DNA from: an uncultured Opitutaceae bacterium
GTDB lineage: Bacteria; Verrucomicrobiota; Verrucomicrobiia; Opitutales; Opitutaceae
Length of the DNA: 33,272 nt
NCBI GenBank assembly: GCA_937958045.1
Contig: CALFXL010000010.1
Location: forward strand, 1 to 33,272
Direction of reading: 5' to 3'
Shown here: positions 8,188 to 15,544 of the stretch, piece after piece
How positions within the stretch are numbered: position 1 is the stretch's first letter
Layout of the letters: each line of letters starts with the position of its first letter
The notes under the pieces: model-generated
What the model was told of the DNA's origin: nothing
Databases searched by the model: none
What the model saw: only the letters and a program-made list of their open reading frames with translations
Position numbers and translations under genes: made by a program

Positions 8188-8943
8188 ATGTTCTCCCTCG
8201 CTCAAAAAACCGCCCTCGTCACCGGAGCCGGTTCCGGCATCGGCCAGGCCATCGCGCAAACGTTCGCCGCCACCGGCGCTCATGTCTGGGTGATTGATCG
8301 CGACACCGCCGCCGGAGAGAGCACCGTTGCCGCCATTCGAGCCGCGGGTCACCGCGCCGACTTCGCCGCGCTCGACGTTTCCATCGAGGCCGATGCGCTC
8401 GCGCTCGCCGAACGTATTCAAAATGTGGATATCTTGGTAAACAACGCCGGCATCGGTCACGTGGGCAATCTTCTCGGCACCTCCGCCGCCGACCTCGACC
8501 GGCTTCACGCCGTCAACGTCCGCGGCCCGTTCAATCTCTGCAAAGCCTTCGTCCCCGGCATGCTCGCGCGCGGCCGCGGTTCCGTCATCAATCTCGCCTC
8601 CATCGGTGGTGTCGTCGCCGTCCGCGACCGGCTCGCCTACACCGTCACCAAACACGCCGTCGTCGGCCTTACCAAGGCGCTCGCGCTCGATCATTCCCAC
8701 ACCGGCGTCCGCTTCAACGCCCTTTGCCCCGGACGCGTCGAGACGCCCTTCGTCAAAGCGCGCATCGCCGAATATCCTGATCCCGAAAAAGCGTATCGCG
8801 ACATGTCCTCGACCCAGCTCACCGGCCGCATGGCGCGCCCCGAAGAAATCGCCGCCGCCGCCCTCTACCTCGCCAGCGACGAAGCCGCCATGGTCACCGG
8901 CTCCTGCCATCTCATCGACGGCGGCTGGAGCGCAGGGAAGTGA
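8188..8943 (+). CDS. SDR-family NAD-dependent dehydrogenase
   Basis: A 251-residue classical short-chain dehydrogenase. The cofactor motif TGAGSGIG is at 12-19, NNAG at 85-88, and the catalytic residues Ser138, Tyr151 and Lys155 are present. Asp37 at the end of the second strand points to NAD rather than NADP. The C-terminal GRMARPEEIAAAALYLASD and the final DGGWSAGK are typical of the family. It is followed by an FAH-family hydrolase. This pairing matches the non-phosphorylated L-fucose/L-rhamnose route, in which a 2-keto-3-deoxy acid is oxidised at C4 and then cleaved. The substrate assignment is inferred from that pairing and from the RhaT-type symporter upstream. Confidence 0.9.
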   Translation: MFSLAQKTALVTGAGSGIGQAIAQTFAATGAHVWVIDRDTAAGESTVAAIRAAGHRADFAALDVSIEADALALAERIQNVDILVNNAGIGHVGNLLGTSAADLDRLHAVNVRGPFNLCKAFVPGMLARGRGSVINLASIGGVVAVRDRLAYTVTKHAVVGLTKALALDHSHTGVRFNALCPGRVETPFVKARIAEYPDPEKAYRDMSSTQLTGRMARPEEIAAAALYLASDEAAMVTGSCHLIDGGWSAGK

Positions 8944-9138
8944 ATTAAGAATTGGAAATGAAGCATACAGAAACAGATCTGAAGGACCGCACGGACATTC
9001 GCTCCGCGCGGTGATCAAACTTTATTCTGCACTTCCGGCTGCCGCCGCCGCCCAAGTACTCGGCAAACAACGTCTTCGCTCCCGAACATCCGGCGCTTCC
9101 CCACACTCATAATTCCACATTCATAATTCATCATTTCC
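8942..9138. repeat. Inverted pair of 'gaattaagaattggaaatga' repeats
   Basis: The left element (8942-8963) reads gaattaagaattggaaatga followed by ag. Its reverse complement resembles the right element at 9107-9138 (cataattccacattcataat, then tcatcatttcc). The right element ends 1 base before the FAH start codon. The intervening sequence holds a further GC-rich partial inverted repeat (accgcacgg... / ...cgcgcggt, about 8984-9014). Confidence 0.55.
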
Positions 9139-9139
9139 T

Positions 9140-9946
9140 ATGCGCATCATCCGCTACCAAGACCCTTCCGGCCACATCCACTACGCCGCCGAACAACCGA
9201 ACGGCACCGCTCTTCGCATCAAGGGCGACATCTTCGGTATCCACGAAGTCACTACAGAACCTGCGCAGATCGCGAAGCTGCTCGCCCCGATAGCGCCCAC
9301 CCAGATTCTCTGCATCGGCCTCAACTACCGGCAGCACGCCGCCGAGACGAACGCCAAAATCCCCGAGCGCCCGATCCTCTTCGTGAAGGGCATCAACACG
9401 CTCCAGCACCCCGGCGATGCGATTCTCATTCCTACACATCTCGCGTCGCACGAAGTGGACTACGAATGCGAGCTCGCCGTCGTCATCGGCAAGGCGGCCA
9501 AAAACGTCAGTCGCGCCGAAGCGCTCAACTACGTGCTCGGCTACACGTGCAGCAACGATGTCTCCGCGCGCGATCACCAGATCAAGCTCGGCGGCGGCCA
9601 ATGGTGCCGCGGCAAATTCTTCGACACCTTTGCCCCGCTCGGCCCGCGCCTCGTCACGCGCGACGAGATCCCGAATCCCAACGCCCTCCGCATCTCCACC
9701 GTGCTCAACGGCGAACGCGTTCAAGACTCCAACACCGCCGACATGATTTTTGACGTCCCCGCGCTCATCGAATACCTCAGCGGCAGCACCACGCTCGTCC
9801 CCGGCACCGTCATTCTCACCGGAACGCCGCAAGGCGTCGGCATGGCCACCAAGCCCGAACCGCGCTGGCTTCGCCCCGGCGACTCGGTCTCCATCGAGAT
9901 CGAAAACATCGGCACTCTCACCAACCCGGTAGCCCTCGAAAACTAA
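9140..9946 (+). CDS. FAH-family hydrolase (2,4-diketo-3-deoxy-acid hydrolase-like)
   Basis: A 268-residue member of the fumarylacetoacetate hydrolase superfamily. It has the small N-terminal domain and the metal-binding triad of the family: Glu109 and Glu111 (in DYECELAVVIGK) and Asp140 (in TCSNDVSARDHQ). The TGTPQGVGMATKP loop lies near the C-terminus. Proteins of this subgroup hydrolyse 2,4-diketo-3-deoxy-L-fuconate or -rhamnonate to pyruvate and a hydroxy acid. The preceding SDR would make such a diketo acid, which supports this role. Other FAH activities, such as decarboxylation or isomerisation, remain possible. Confidence 0.88.
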   Translation: MRIIRYQDPSGHIHYAAEQPNGTALRIKGDIFGIHEVTTEPAQIAKLLAPIAPTQILCIGLNYRQHAAETNAKIPERPILFVKGINTLQHPGDAILIPTHLASHEVDYECELAVVIGKAAKNVSRAEALNYVLGYTCSNDVSARDHQIKLGGGQWCRGKFFDTFAPLGPRLVTRDEIPNPNALRISTVLNGERVQDSNTADMIFDVPALIEYLSGSTTLVPGTVILTGTPQGVGMATKPEPRWLRPGDSVSIEIENIGTLTNPVALEN

Positions 9947-10045
9947 CTTCACGAGCGGCGCCGCTCCGACAGCCCCGCCACCTTCGCTCCTTCGCGAGAC
10001 ACCAGCTTCGATCCTTCGCCCTGCTCGCCATTCGTCACTTCTCTC

Positions 10046-11296
10046 ATGAGCCGCCTCATCGCCCGCTACCTCATCGAAACGCCCAACGACCTCGCCAAGG
10101 CCGCAGCCACACTCGCCGGCGAGCAATCGTCCGGCACCTTCGTTGCGGTCCCGGGCGAAACCGCCGAACTCAAGCAGCGCTTCGCCGCGCGCGTGGAAAA
10201 CATCACGGAGCTCGACTCGTCGCCGGCTCCGGCGATTCCCACCGGACGTCCGTCGTATCCAGATATCCAATACAAACGCGCCGAGGTCACCGTTTCCTGG
10301 TCGATCGAAAACTTCGGATATAATCTTCCCACGCTCGTTTCCACCGTGCAGGGAAATCTCTACGAGCTCGCGCAATTCTCCGGACTCAAACTGCTCGATC
10401 TCGAGTTCCCCGCTGAGTTCGCGGCGCGCTTTCGCGGGCCGCAATTCGGCATCGATGGCTGTCGCCAGCTCACGGGTGTCGCCCCCGGTCGTCCGCTCAT
10501 CGGCACGATCATCAAACCCAGCATCGGCCTTTCTCCCGAAACCACCGCGGAGCTCGTTCGCACGCTCGTCGAAGCCGGCATCGATTTCATCAAGGACGAC
10601 GAGCTCATGGCCGATCCGCCGCACTCGCCGTTCGACGTGCGTGTCGACGCCATCATGCGCGTGATCAACGCGCACGCCGATCGCACCGGCAAGAAGGTCA
10701 TGTACGCCTTCAACGTCTCCGACGAAGTCGATGCCATGCAGCGTCACTACGAAAAAATCGTCCGCAGCGGCGGCACGTGCGCGATGATCAGCCTCAACAG
10801 CGTCGGTCTTTCCGCCGCCAAAAAAATCTGCGATCTCGGCGAACTCGCCATCCACGGTCACCGCAACGGCTGGGGCATGCTCAACCGCCACCCGCTCCTC
10901 GGCATCGAGTTTCCCGCGTATCAAAAACTCTGGCGACTCGCCGGCGTGGACCAACTTCACGTCAACGGCATCGCCAACAAGTTCTGGGAATCCGACGACT
11001 CCGTTGTCCGTTCCATCCAATCCTGCCTCGCCGACGCTCCGCTTAATAAACCCGTCCTCCCCGTCGTCTCCTCCGGACAATGGGGCGGTCAGGCTCCCGA
11101 GACATGGCGCCGCACACAGACAACCGATCTTCTCTACATGGCCGGCGGTGGCATCATGGCGCATCCGAAAGGTCCGGCGGCCGGCGTGCGCGCACTCCGC
11201 GAATGGTGGGAAGCCGCCGTCGCCGGATTATCGTACGAAGACTGCATCGCTCAGCGCCCCGCTCTCGCCCTCTCCGCCTCCAAATTCGCTAAATAA
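10046..11296 (+). CDS. RuBisCO-like protein (RLP), possible 3-oxo-isoapionate-4-phosphate-type enzyme
   Basis: A 416-residue RuBisCO large-subunit homologue. By motif, the RuBisCO active-site residues appear kept: Asn104, Lys157 (IIKPSIGLS), the carbamylated-lysine position Lys183 with metal ligands Asp185 and Glu186 (FIKDDE), His270/His272-Arg273 (HGHR), His304, Lys312 and Ser343 (VVSSGQ), with the GGG phosphate loop at about 367-369. The rest is too different for a CO2-fixing form: the loop-6 and C-terminal regions read NGIANKF and MAHPKG. The next gene is a DUF1537 kinase, the pairing known from apionate catabolism, where RLPs decarboxylate or split 3-oxo-isoapionate 4-phosphate. That makes a phosphorylated 3-oxo-acid the likely substrate. 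There is no small-subunit or phosphoribulokinase gene nearby. Confidence 0.88.
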   Translation: MSRLIARYLIETPNDLAKAAATLAGEQSSGTFVAVPGETAELKQRFAARVENITELDSSPAPAIPTGRPSYPDIQYKRAEVTVSWSIENFGYNLPTLVSTVQGNLYELAQFSGLKLLDLEFPAEFAARFRGPQFGIDGCRQLTGVAPGRPLIGTIIKPSIGLSPETTAELVRTLVEAGIDFIKDDELMADPPHSPFDVRVDAIMRVINAHADRTGKKVMYAFNVSDEVDAMQRHYEKIVRSGGTCAMISLNSVGLSAAKKICDLGELAIHGHRNGWGMLNRHPLLGIEFPAYQKLWRLAGVDQLHVNGIANKFWESDDSVVRSIQSCLADAPLNKPVLPVVSSGQWGGQAPETWRRTQTTDLLYMAGGGIMAHPKGPAAGVRALREWWEAAVAGLSYEDCIAQRPALALSASKFAK

Positions 11297-11300
11297 ACTT

Positions 11301-11422
11301 CACCGCGGAGACACCGAGAACACAGAGAATCAAAATGCCCATATACGTCCTATACGTCCCATAGGCCCTATAAAACCTATCTCCTGTTCTCCCCTCTCCG
11401 CGCCCTCTGCGTCTCTGTGGTT
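11301..11422. repeat. Nested inverted repeats between rlp and kinase
   Basis: The outer arms are of the cacagag family: caccgcggagacaccgagaa onward (11301-11327) and ctctccgcgccctctgcgtc onward (11394-11422). Inside them lies another short repeat type, atatacgtcctatacgtccc followed by ataggccctat (11340-11371), itself partly self-complementary. The outer right arm ends 6 bases before the kinase ATG. Confidence 0.75.
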
Positions 11423-11428
11423 CAAAAA

Positions 11429-12787
11429 ATGACCGTTCCGCACACCAACGACCTTCTCCTCGCCTATTACGGCGACGATTTCACCGGTTCGACCGATGCC
11501 CTGGAATCGCTCGCGCGTGCCGGCGTGCGCACCATGTTGTTTATTGAACCGCCGACGCCTGCACAGCTCGCCCGTTTTCCCGGTTTGCAAGCGATCGGTG
11601 TGGCCGGACTCACCCGCGTGATGGCGCCCGATCCGATGGAGGAAACGCTGCGTCCCGCGTTCGAAGCCTTGCGCGCGCTCGGTGCCCCGCACGTTCACTA
11701 CAAGGTCTGCTCCACCTTCGATTCTTCGCCGCTCGTCGGCAGCATCGGACGCGCGATTCAGGTCGGCGAAGATGTTTTCCGTCGCGCCTTCGTGCCCTTG
11801 CTCATTGGTGCGCCGCCGCTCGGCCGTCACTGCGTGTTTGGAAATCTTTTCGCGCGCATGGGCATCGGCAGCACCGGTGCCATTTACCGTCTCGATCGTC
11901 ATCCGTCCGCCAGCACGCATCCGATCACGCCGATGCAGGAAAGCGATCTGCGCTTGCATCTCGCGAAACAAACCACGCGTCGCATCGGCCTGTTCAACAT
12001 CCTGCACGTCGAGTTACCCGAAGCCGACGCGCGCCAAGTCCTCGAATCGCTCATCGACGAGGGCAATGAGATCATCCTTTTCGATCTGCTCTACGCCTCG
12101 CAGCTCGAGCGCATCGGCGCGTTGCTCGATGCCCACGCGCGTCGCAGCGAACCGCTTTTCACCGTCGGCTCCTCCGGCGTCGAGATGGCGCTCTGCGCAC
12201 ACTGGACATCCACGCAACGTCTCACACGCGTCCCCAGTTGGCCCGATCCCGGCCGCGCGCGTCCACTGCTCGTCGTATGCGGCAGTTGTTCGCCCGTCAC
12301 CAAACGCCAGATCGAATGGGCGCGCGCCAACGGCTTCGCCGAGATCGCGCTCGATACGCGCGCACTTGTTCACAGTCCGCTCGAAACGGCGCTCGAAAAA
12401 ACGCTCCATCAAGCCCTCGGCGCGCTCGCCGCTGGACGCGACGTCGTCGTGCACACGGGCGGCACCGCGCAAGTCGATCCGCATATCGCCGCCCTCGGTG
12501 CGCGTTCCGCGGAAATCCTCGGCACCGCGCTCGGTCGCATCGTGCGCGAGGCCGCCGCCCAAGTATCGCTCAAACGCGCGCTTTTCGCCGGCGGCGATTC
12601 ATCGAGTTATGCCGCGCGCGCCGTCGGCATCGAAGCCGTCGAAATGCTCGCGCCTCTCGCTCCCGGCGCCCCCATCTGCCGCGCCCACGCCCCCGGCAGC
12701 CCCGCCGATGGACTCGAGGTGAATTTCAAAGGCGGACAAGTCGGCGACTCCGACTACTTCGGCGCCGTCGCCGCCGGCCATCTTTAA
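11429..12787 (+). CDS. DUF1537-family four-carbon acid-sugar kinase
   Basis: A 452-residue two-domain kinase. The N-terminal substrate domain begins LLAYYGDDFTGSTDALE (about 9-25), the family's hallmark. The C-terminal nucleotide-binding domain starts near LLVVCGSCSPVTKRQIEWA (about 281) and contains FAGGDSSSYAAR (about 387-398) and the KGGQVGDSDYF loop near the end. Relatives phosphorylate 3-oxo-tetronate, threonate or 3-oxo-isoapionate. Its position directly after the RLP gene favours a kinase that makes the RLP substrate. A GTG 12 bases upstream is in frame but lies in the repeat, so the ATG at 11429 is preferred. Confidence 0.9.
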   Translation: MTVPHTNDLLLAYYGDDFTGSTDALESLARAGVRTMLFIEPPTPAQLARFPGLQAIGVAGLTRVMAPDPMEETLRPAFEALRALGAPHVHYKVCSTFDSSPLVGSIGRAIQVGEDVFRRAFVPLLIGAPPLGRHCVFGNLFARMGIGSTGAIYRLDRHPSASTHPITPMQESDLRLHLAKQTTRRIGLFNILHVELPEADARQVLESLIDEGNEIILFDLLYASQLERIGALLDAHARRSEPLFTVGSSGVEMALCAHWTSTQRLTRVPSWPDPGRARPLLVVCGSCSPVTKRQIEWARANGFAEIALDTRALVHSPLETALEKTLHQALGALAAGRDVVVHTGGTAQVDPHIAALGARSAEILGTALGRIVREAAAQVSLKRALFAGGDSSSYAARAVGIEAVEMLAPLAPGAPICRAHAPGSPADGLEVNFKGGQVGDSDYFGAVAAGHL

Positions 12788-13054
12788 AAATTCCCAATCT
12801 TAACTAACCACAGAGACACAGAGTTCACAGAGCCCGATCCGATTCTGCCATCCCGGGATATTGTCCAAAATTCCGACATCTCTTCCGTATCCTGTCCCAT
12901 CTGTGGTTAAAGAATCTGCTCCCTCCGATCTCCGCGCTCTTCCGATCTCTGCGGTTTAAAACCTCCCCCACACTCCCTTTCCGACCTCCGTGCACTCTGT
13001 GCCCTCCGTGGTTCATCCTTCATTCCTAATTCTAAATTCATAATTCGCCCGCCC
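12788..13054. repeat. Composite repeat block in a 267-base gap
   Basis: The gap is almost filled by repeats. A cacagag left arm (12806-12832) continues into cccgatc, shared with 4502-4535. Several degenerate right-arm pieces follow (about 12900-12908 and 12930-12955, and 12985-13013 ending gccctccgtggtt). Last comes a 'cattcctaattctaaattca' element (13014-13047), 7 bases before the next start codon. I see no gene in it. Confidence 0.7.
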
Positions 13055-13708
13055 ATGCCGACTCTCGCGCTCATCCACACTTCGGCCACGCTCGTCCCCG
13101 TCTTCCAGCAACTCTGCAAAACTCACCTGCCCGCGGTGAAAACGTTCAACATCGTCGACGACTCGCTCGTCGCCGGCATTCGCGCCAAAGGCTCGCTCAC
13201 CGCCGACATCGCCCGTCGCGTCCAGGCGTACATTTCCTCCGCCGAAGCGGGCGGCGCGGATCACATCCTCGTCACCTGTTCTTCCATCGGCCCCGCCGTT
13301 GAAGCGTCGGCCGCATTTTCCGCCGTACCTGTGCTCCGCGTCGATCAACCCATGGCAGACGAAGCCGTGAAAACCGGACGCCGCATCGGCGTCATCGCCA
13401 CGCTCGCCACCACGCTCGAACCCACCGCGGACCTCGTACGTCGTCGCGCGGCCGCCGCAGGAAAACAAATCGAACTCACCGCGCGCCTCGTCGAAGGCGC
13501 CTTCGAAGCGCTCATGGCCGGCGACGCCGCCACGCACGACACAAAGGTCGCCGCCGCGCTGCGCGAACTCTCCTCGCAAGTAGATGTGATCCTCCTCGCG
13601 CAAGCCTCCATGGCCCGCGTCGTGGACACACTTCCCGAGTCCGACAAACGCATCCCCATCCTCGCCAGTCCACCGATCGCCATCCAGCACCTCTCCACGA
13701 TTCTCTAA
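13055..13708 (+). CDS. Asp/Glu/hydantoin racemase-family protein lacking the second cysteine
   Basis: A 217-residue protein of the aspartate/glutamate racemase superfamily. The first catalytic-cysteine motif is present (VTCSSIGPA, Cys75). The second motif, normally ending in a cysteine before a G-M or T-G turn, reads VDVILLAQASM, so glutamine occupies the cysteine position (residue 183). Two-cysteine racemisation is therefore unlikely. One-base or decarboxylase/isomerase chemistry, as in single-cysteine relatives such as arylmalonate decarboxylase, is possible. It is the last gene of the rightward catabolic series and may act on a sugar-acid intermediate. Confidence 0.85.
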   Translation: MPTLALIHTSATLVPVFQQLCKTHLPAVKTFNIVDDSLVAGIRAKGSLTADIARRVQAYISSAEAGGADHILVTCSSIGPAVEASAAFSAVPVLRVDQPMADEAVKTGRRIGVIATLATTLEPTADLVRRRAAAAGKQIELTARLVEGAFEALMAGDAATHDTKVAAALRELSSQVDVILLAQASMARVVDTLPESDKRIPILASPPIAIQHLSTIL

Positions 13709-13717
13709 ACTCACAGC

Positions 13718-13735
13718 GCCGACGCTTTCGTCGGC
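13718..13735 (+). terminator. Hairpin after the catabolic series
   Basis: A perfect stem gccgacg (13718-13724) and cgtcggc (13729-13735) with a cttt loop lies 10 bases after the stop codon. No T-tract follows. Its position at the end of the series suits a transcript end or an RNA-stabilising hairpin. Confidence 0.4.
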
Positions 13736-13925
13736 CGTCTCCGCGGGAGCGCCGGTCGCCGGCCGACATTCTTCCTTTCGCCCCGTCGATCCGGGACGGC
13801 ATCGCTAGAGTCTACCCTCCACGTCTCCTCCGCTTTTCTCCACCCTTTCGGTCGGACCACTTCCCCGCCGGCTATTCCAGCCTCAACGCCCCGCCAACTA
13901 CCGCCTCCCCCCTTCTCCCCAAAAA

Positions 13926-15203
13926 ATGTCCTTTCGCCGTCTCGCCCTCGTCGCCGTCCTCCCCTCGCTCGTCCTTCTTGTTTTCGGACTTGTATTCAAA
14001 AACCCGATACTATGGCAGCCCGCCGCGGTCGCCGCGGCTGTGCTTTTTGCGTTGGGGCTCGGGGCGCACGCGTCGTTAAAAACGTACCAGTACACCGCTT
14101 GGATCATCGCCGCGGTCGTCGCCGCGATGATTTATCCCGCGCAGTTGTTGCACTGGGGCGAATTCGATCTGCGCAACAAGTGGCTCGTGCTGATCGTCGT
14201 GCAGCTAGTGATGTTCGGCATGGGCACGCAGATGAGCGTGCGCGATTTTATCGGCGTCGCCAAAATGCCCTACGGCGTGCTCATCGCCGTGTTCAGCCAG
14301 TTCACGGTCATGCCGCTGGTCGGTTGGGGACTCACAAAAGCCTTTTCCTTGCCCGACGAAATCGCCGCAGGCGTGATCCTCATCGGCGCGTGCTCGAGCG
14401 GACTCGCGTCCAACGTGATGTGCTACATCGCCAAGGCCAATCTCGCACTCTCCATCACCGCCACCGCCGTCACCACGCTCATCGCGCCGCTCATGACGCC
14501 CATGTGGATGAGCCTGCTCGCCGGGCGCCTCATCGAAGGCCTGAGTTTTGTTTCGATGATGATGGAGATCGTGAAAATCGTCCTCGTGCCCATCGGGGCC
14601 GCGTTGCTCGGCGATTATCTGAAGGAAAACGCCAAGGCGCGTCGTCGGATGATCTTCATTCTGCCGATCGCGTTGGTGATCTTTCTCGGCAGCATCTCCT
14701 CGGCGGTTCGCACGCAGACGTTTTTTGCGACCAATCCGATTCTGCTCGAATGCCTGACCTTCCTCTCGCTCGCCGTCATCGCCGGCACGTTCTATTATTT
14801 GCTGATTAAAATTTTCCCCGGCCTGCCGAAACGCATGCCGATCCTGTCGATGGCAGGCATTGTCTACTTCACGACCGTCACCACCGCCGCGGGGCGCGAC
14901 AATCTCCTCATGGTGGGCGGCCTGCTCATCCTCGTGGCGATCTCGCACAACACGTTTGGCTATGTCCTCGGTTACACCCTCGCGTGGATCGCCCGACTCG
15001 ACAAAGCCTCGCGCCGCACCGTCGCGATCGAAGTCGGCCTCCAAAACGGCGGCATGGCCTCAGGCCTCGCCGCCTCGATGGGCAAACTCGCCACCGTCGG
15101 CCTCGCCGCCGCGGTATTCAGCCCTTGGATGAACATCTCCGGCTCCCTCCTCGCCAACTACTGGCGCCGCCGACCAACCACACCGCCTACACCAGACGCG
15201 TAA
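13926..15203 (+). CDS. Bile acid:sodium symporter (BASS)-family transporter
   Basis: A 425-residue membrane protein with about ten hydrophobic helices after a short arginine-rich start. It contains the BASS family's FGMGTQMSVRDF segment (about 97-108) and the GACSSGLASNVMCYIAKANLALS region (about 154-176). Near the C-terminus comes EVGLQNGGMASGLA (about 364-377), matching the family's second crossover motif (E-x-G-x-Q-N). Family members take up organic anions such as bile acids, pyruvate or pantoate with sodium. It follows the catabolic genes in the same direction and could import or export an organic acid of that pathway, but the 217-base gap and preceding hairpin suggest separate transcription. 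Confidence 0.88.
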   Translation: MSFRRLALVAVLPSLVLLVFGLVFKNPILWQPAAVAAAVLFALGLGAHASLKTYQYTAWIIAAVVAAMIYPAQLLHWGEFDLRNKWLVLIVVQLVMFGMGTQMSVRDFIGVAKMPYGVLIAVFSQFTVMPLVGWGLTKAFSLPDEIAAGVILIGACSSGLASNVMCYIAKANLALSITATAVTTLIAPLMTPMWMSLLAGRLIEGLSFVSMMMEIVKIVLVPIGAALLGDYLKENAKARRRMIFILPIALVIFLGSISSAVRTQTFFATNPILLECLTFLSLAVIAGTFYYLLIKIFPGLPKRMPILSMAGIVYFTTVTTAAGRDNLLMVGGLLILVAISHNTFGYVLGYTLAWIARLDKASRRTVAIEVGLQNGGMASGLAASMGKLATVGLAAAVFSPWMNISGSLLANYWRRRPTTPPTPDA

Positions 15204-15544
15204 TACCTTGGTGCTTAAGACCCATAAGTTTGATCTCCACACGCATCATGCCGGTTGCTCCCCACCAATTTCGCGCTACGACACGAGCCAGACAGACCTA
15301 TAACCATCCAATTATCAGCTCTTTATGATTAGTTTGATCGTTTGGCACACCGCTCGCAACGGACTCCAACAGTCTTCCAACAAGTCCTTTCGAATTATGT
15401 CGATGTCGACAACTCCTCGCCGGCGCCTCAAACAACTTTCTGCTCACGCGCGAGAACCCACTGCCGGATAACGCGAAGGATCATCGGCGAGTGATTACCT
15501 GGTAACCTCATCTCTTCCGCCAGCGTTACTATCAATCCATTCTC
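15204..15544. other. 341-base intergenic region without a recognised feature
   Basis: The stretch is less GC-rich than its neighbours and should hold the promoter of the S9-type gene at 15545. TACTAT near 15530 is -10-like, but I find no matching -35 at the usual spacing. Apart from a short gtcgatgtcgac palindrome near 15400 I see no hairpin, repeat or small gene I can support. Confidence 0.4.

Noticed and set aside
9131..11164. A 677-codon open frame on the minus strand opposite the FAH and RLP genes
   Set aside because: It mirrors the GC-biased third positions of two well-recognised forward genes, crosses their boundary, and its translation resembles no protein family.
10046..11296. CO2 fixation by a true RuBisCO
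   Set aside because: Although catalytic residues are kept, there is no small subunit or phosphoribulokinase gene, the neighbours are catabolic, and the overall sequence is RLP-like.
4502..13047. A CRISPR array made from the repeated cacagag elements
   Set aside because: Copies are kilobases apart, occur as inverted pairs, vary in sequence and have no regular spacers. No cas gene is nearby.
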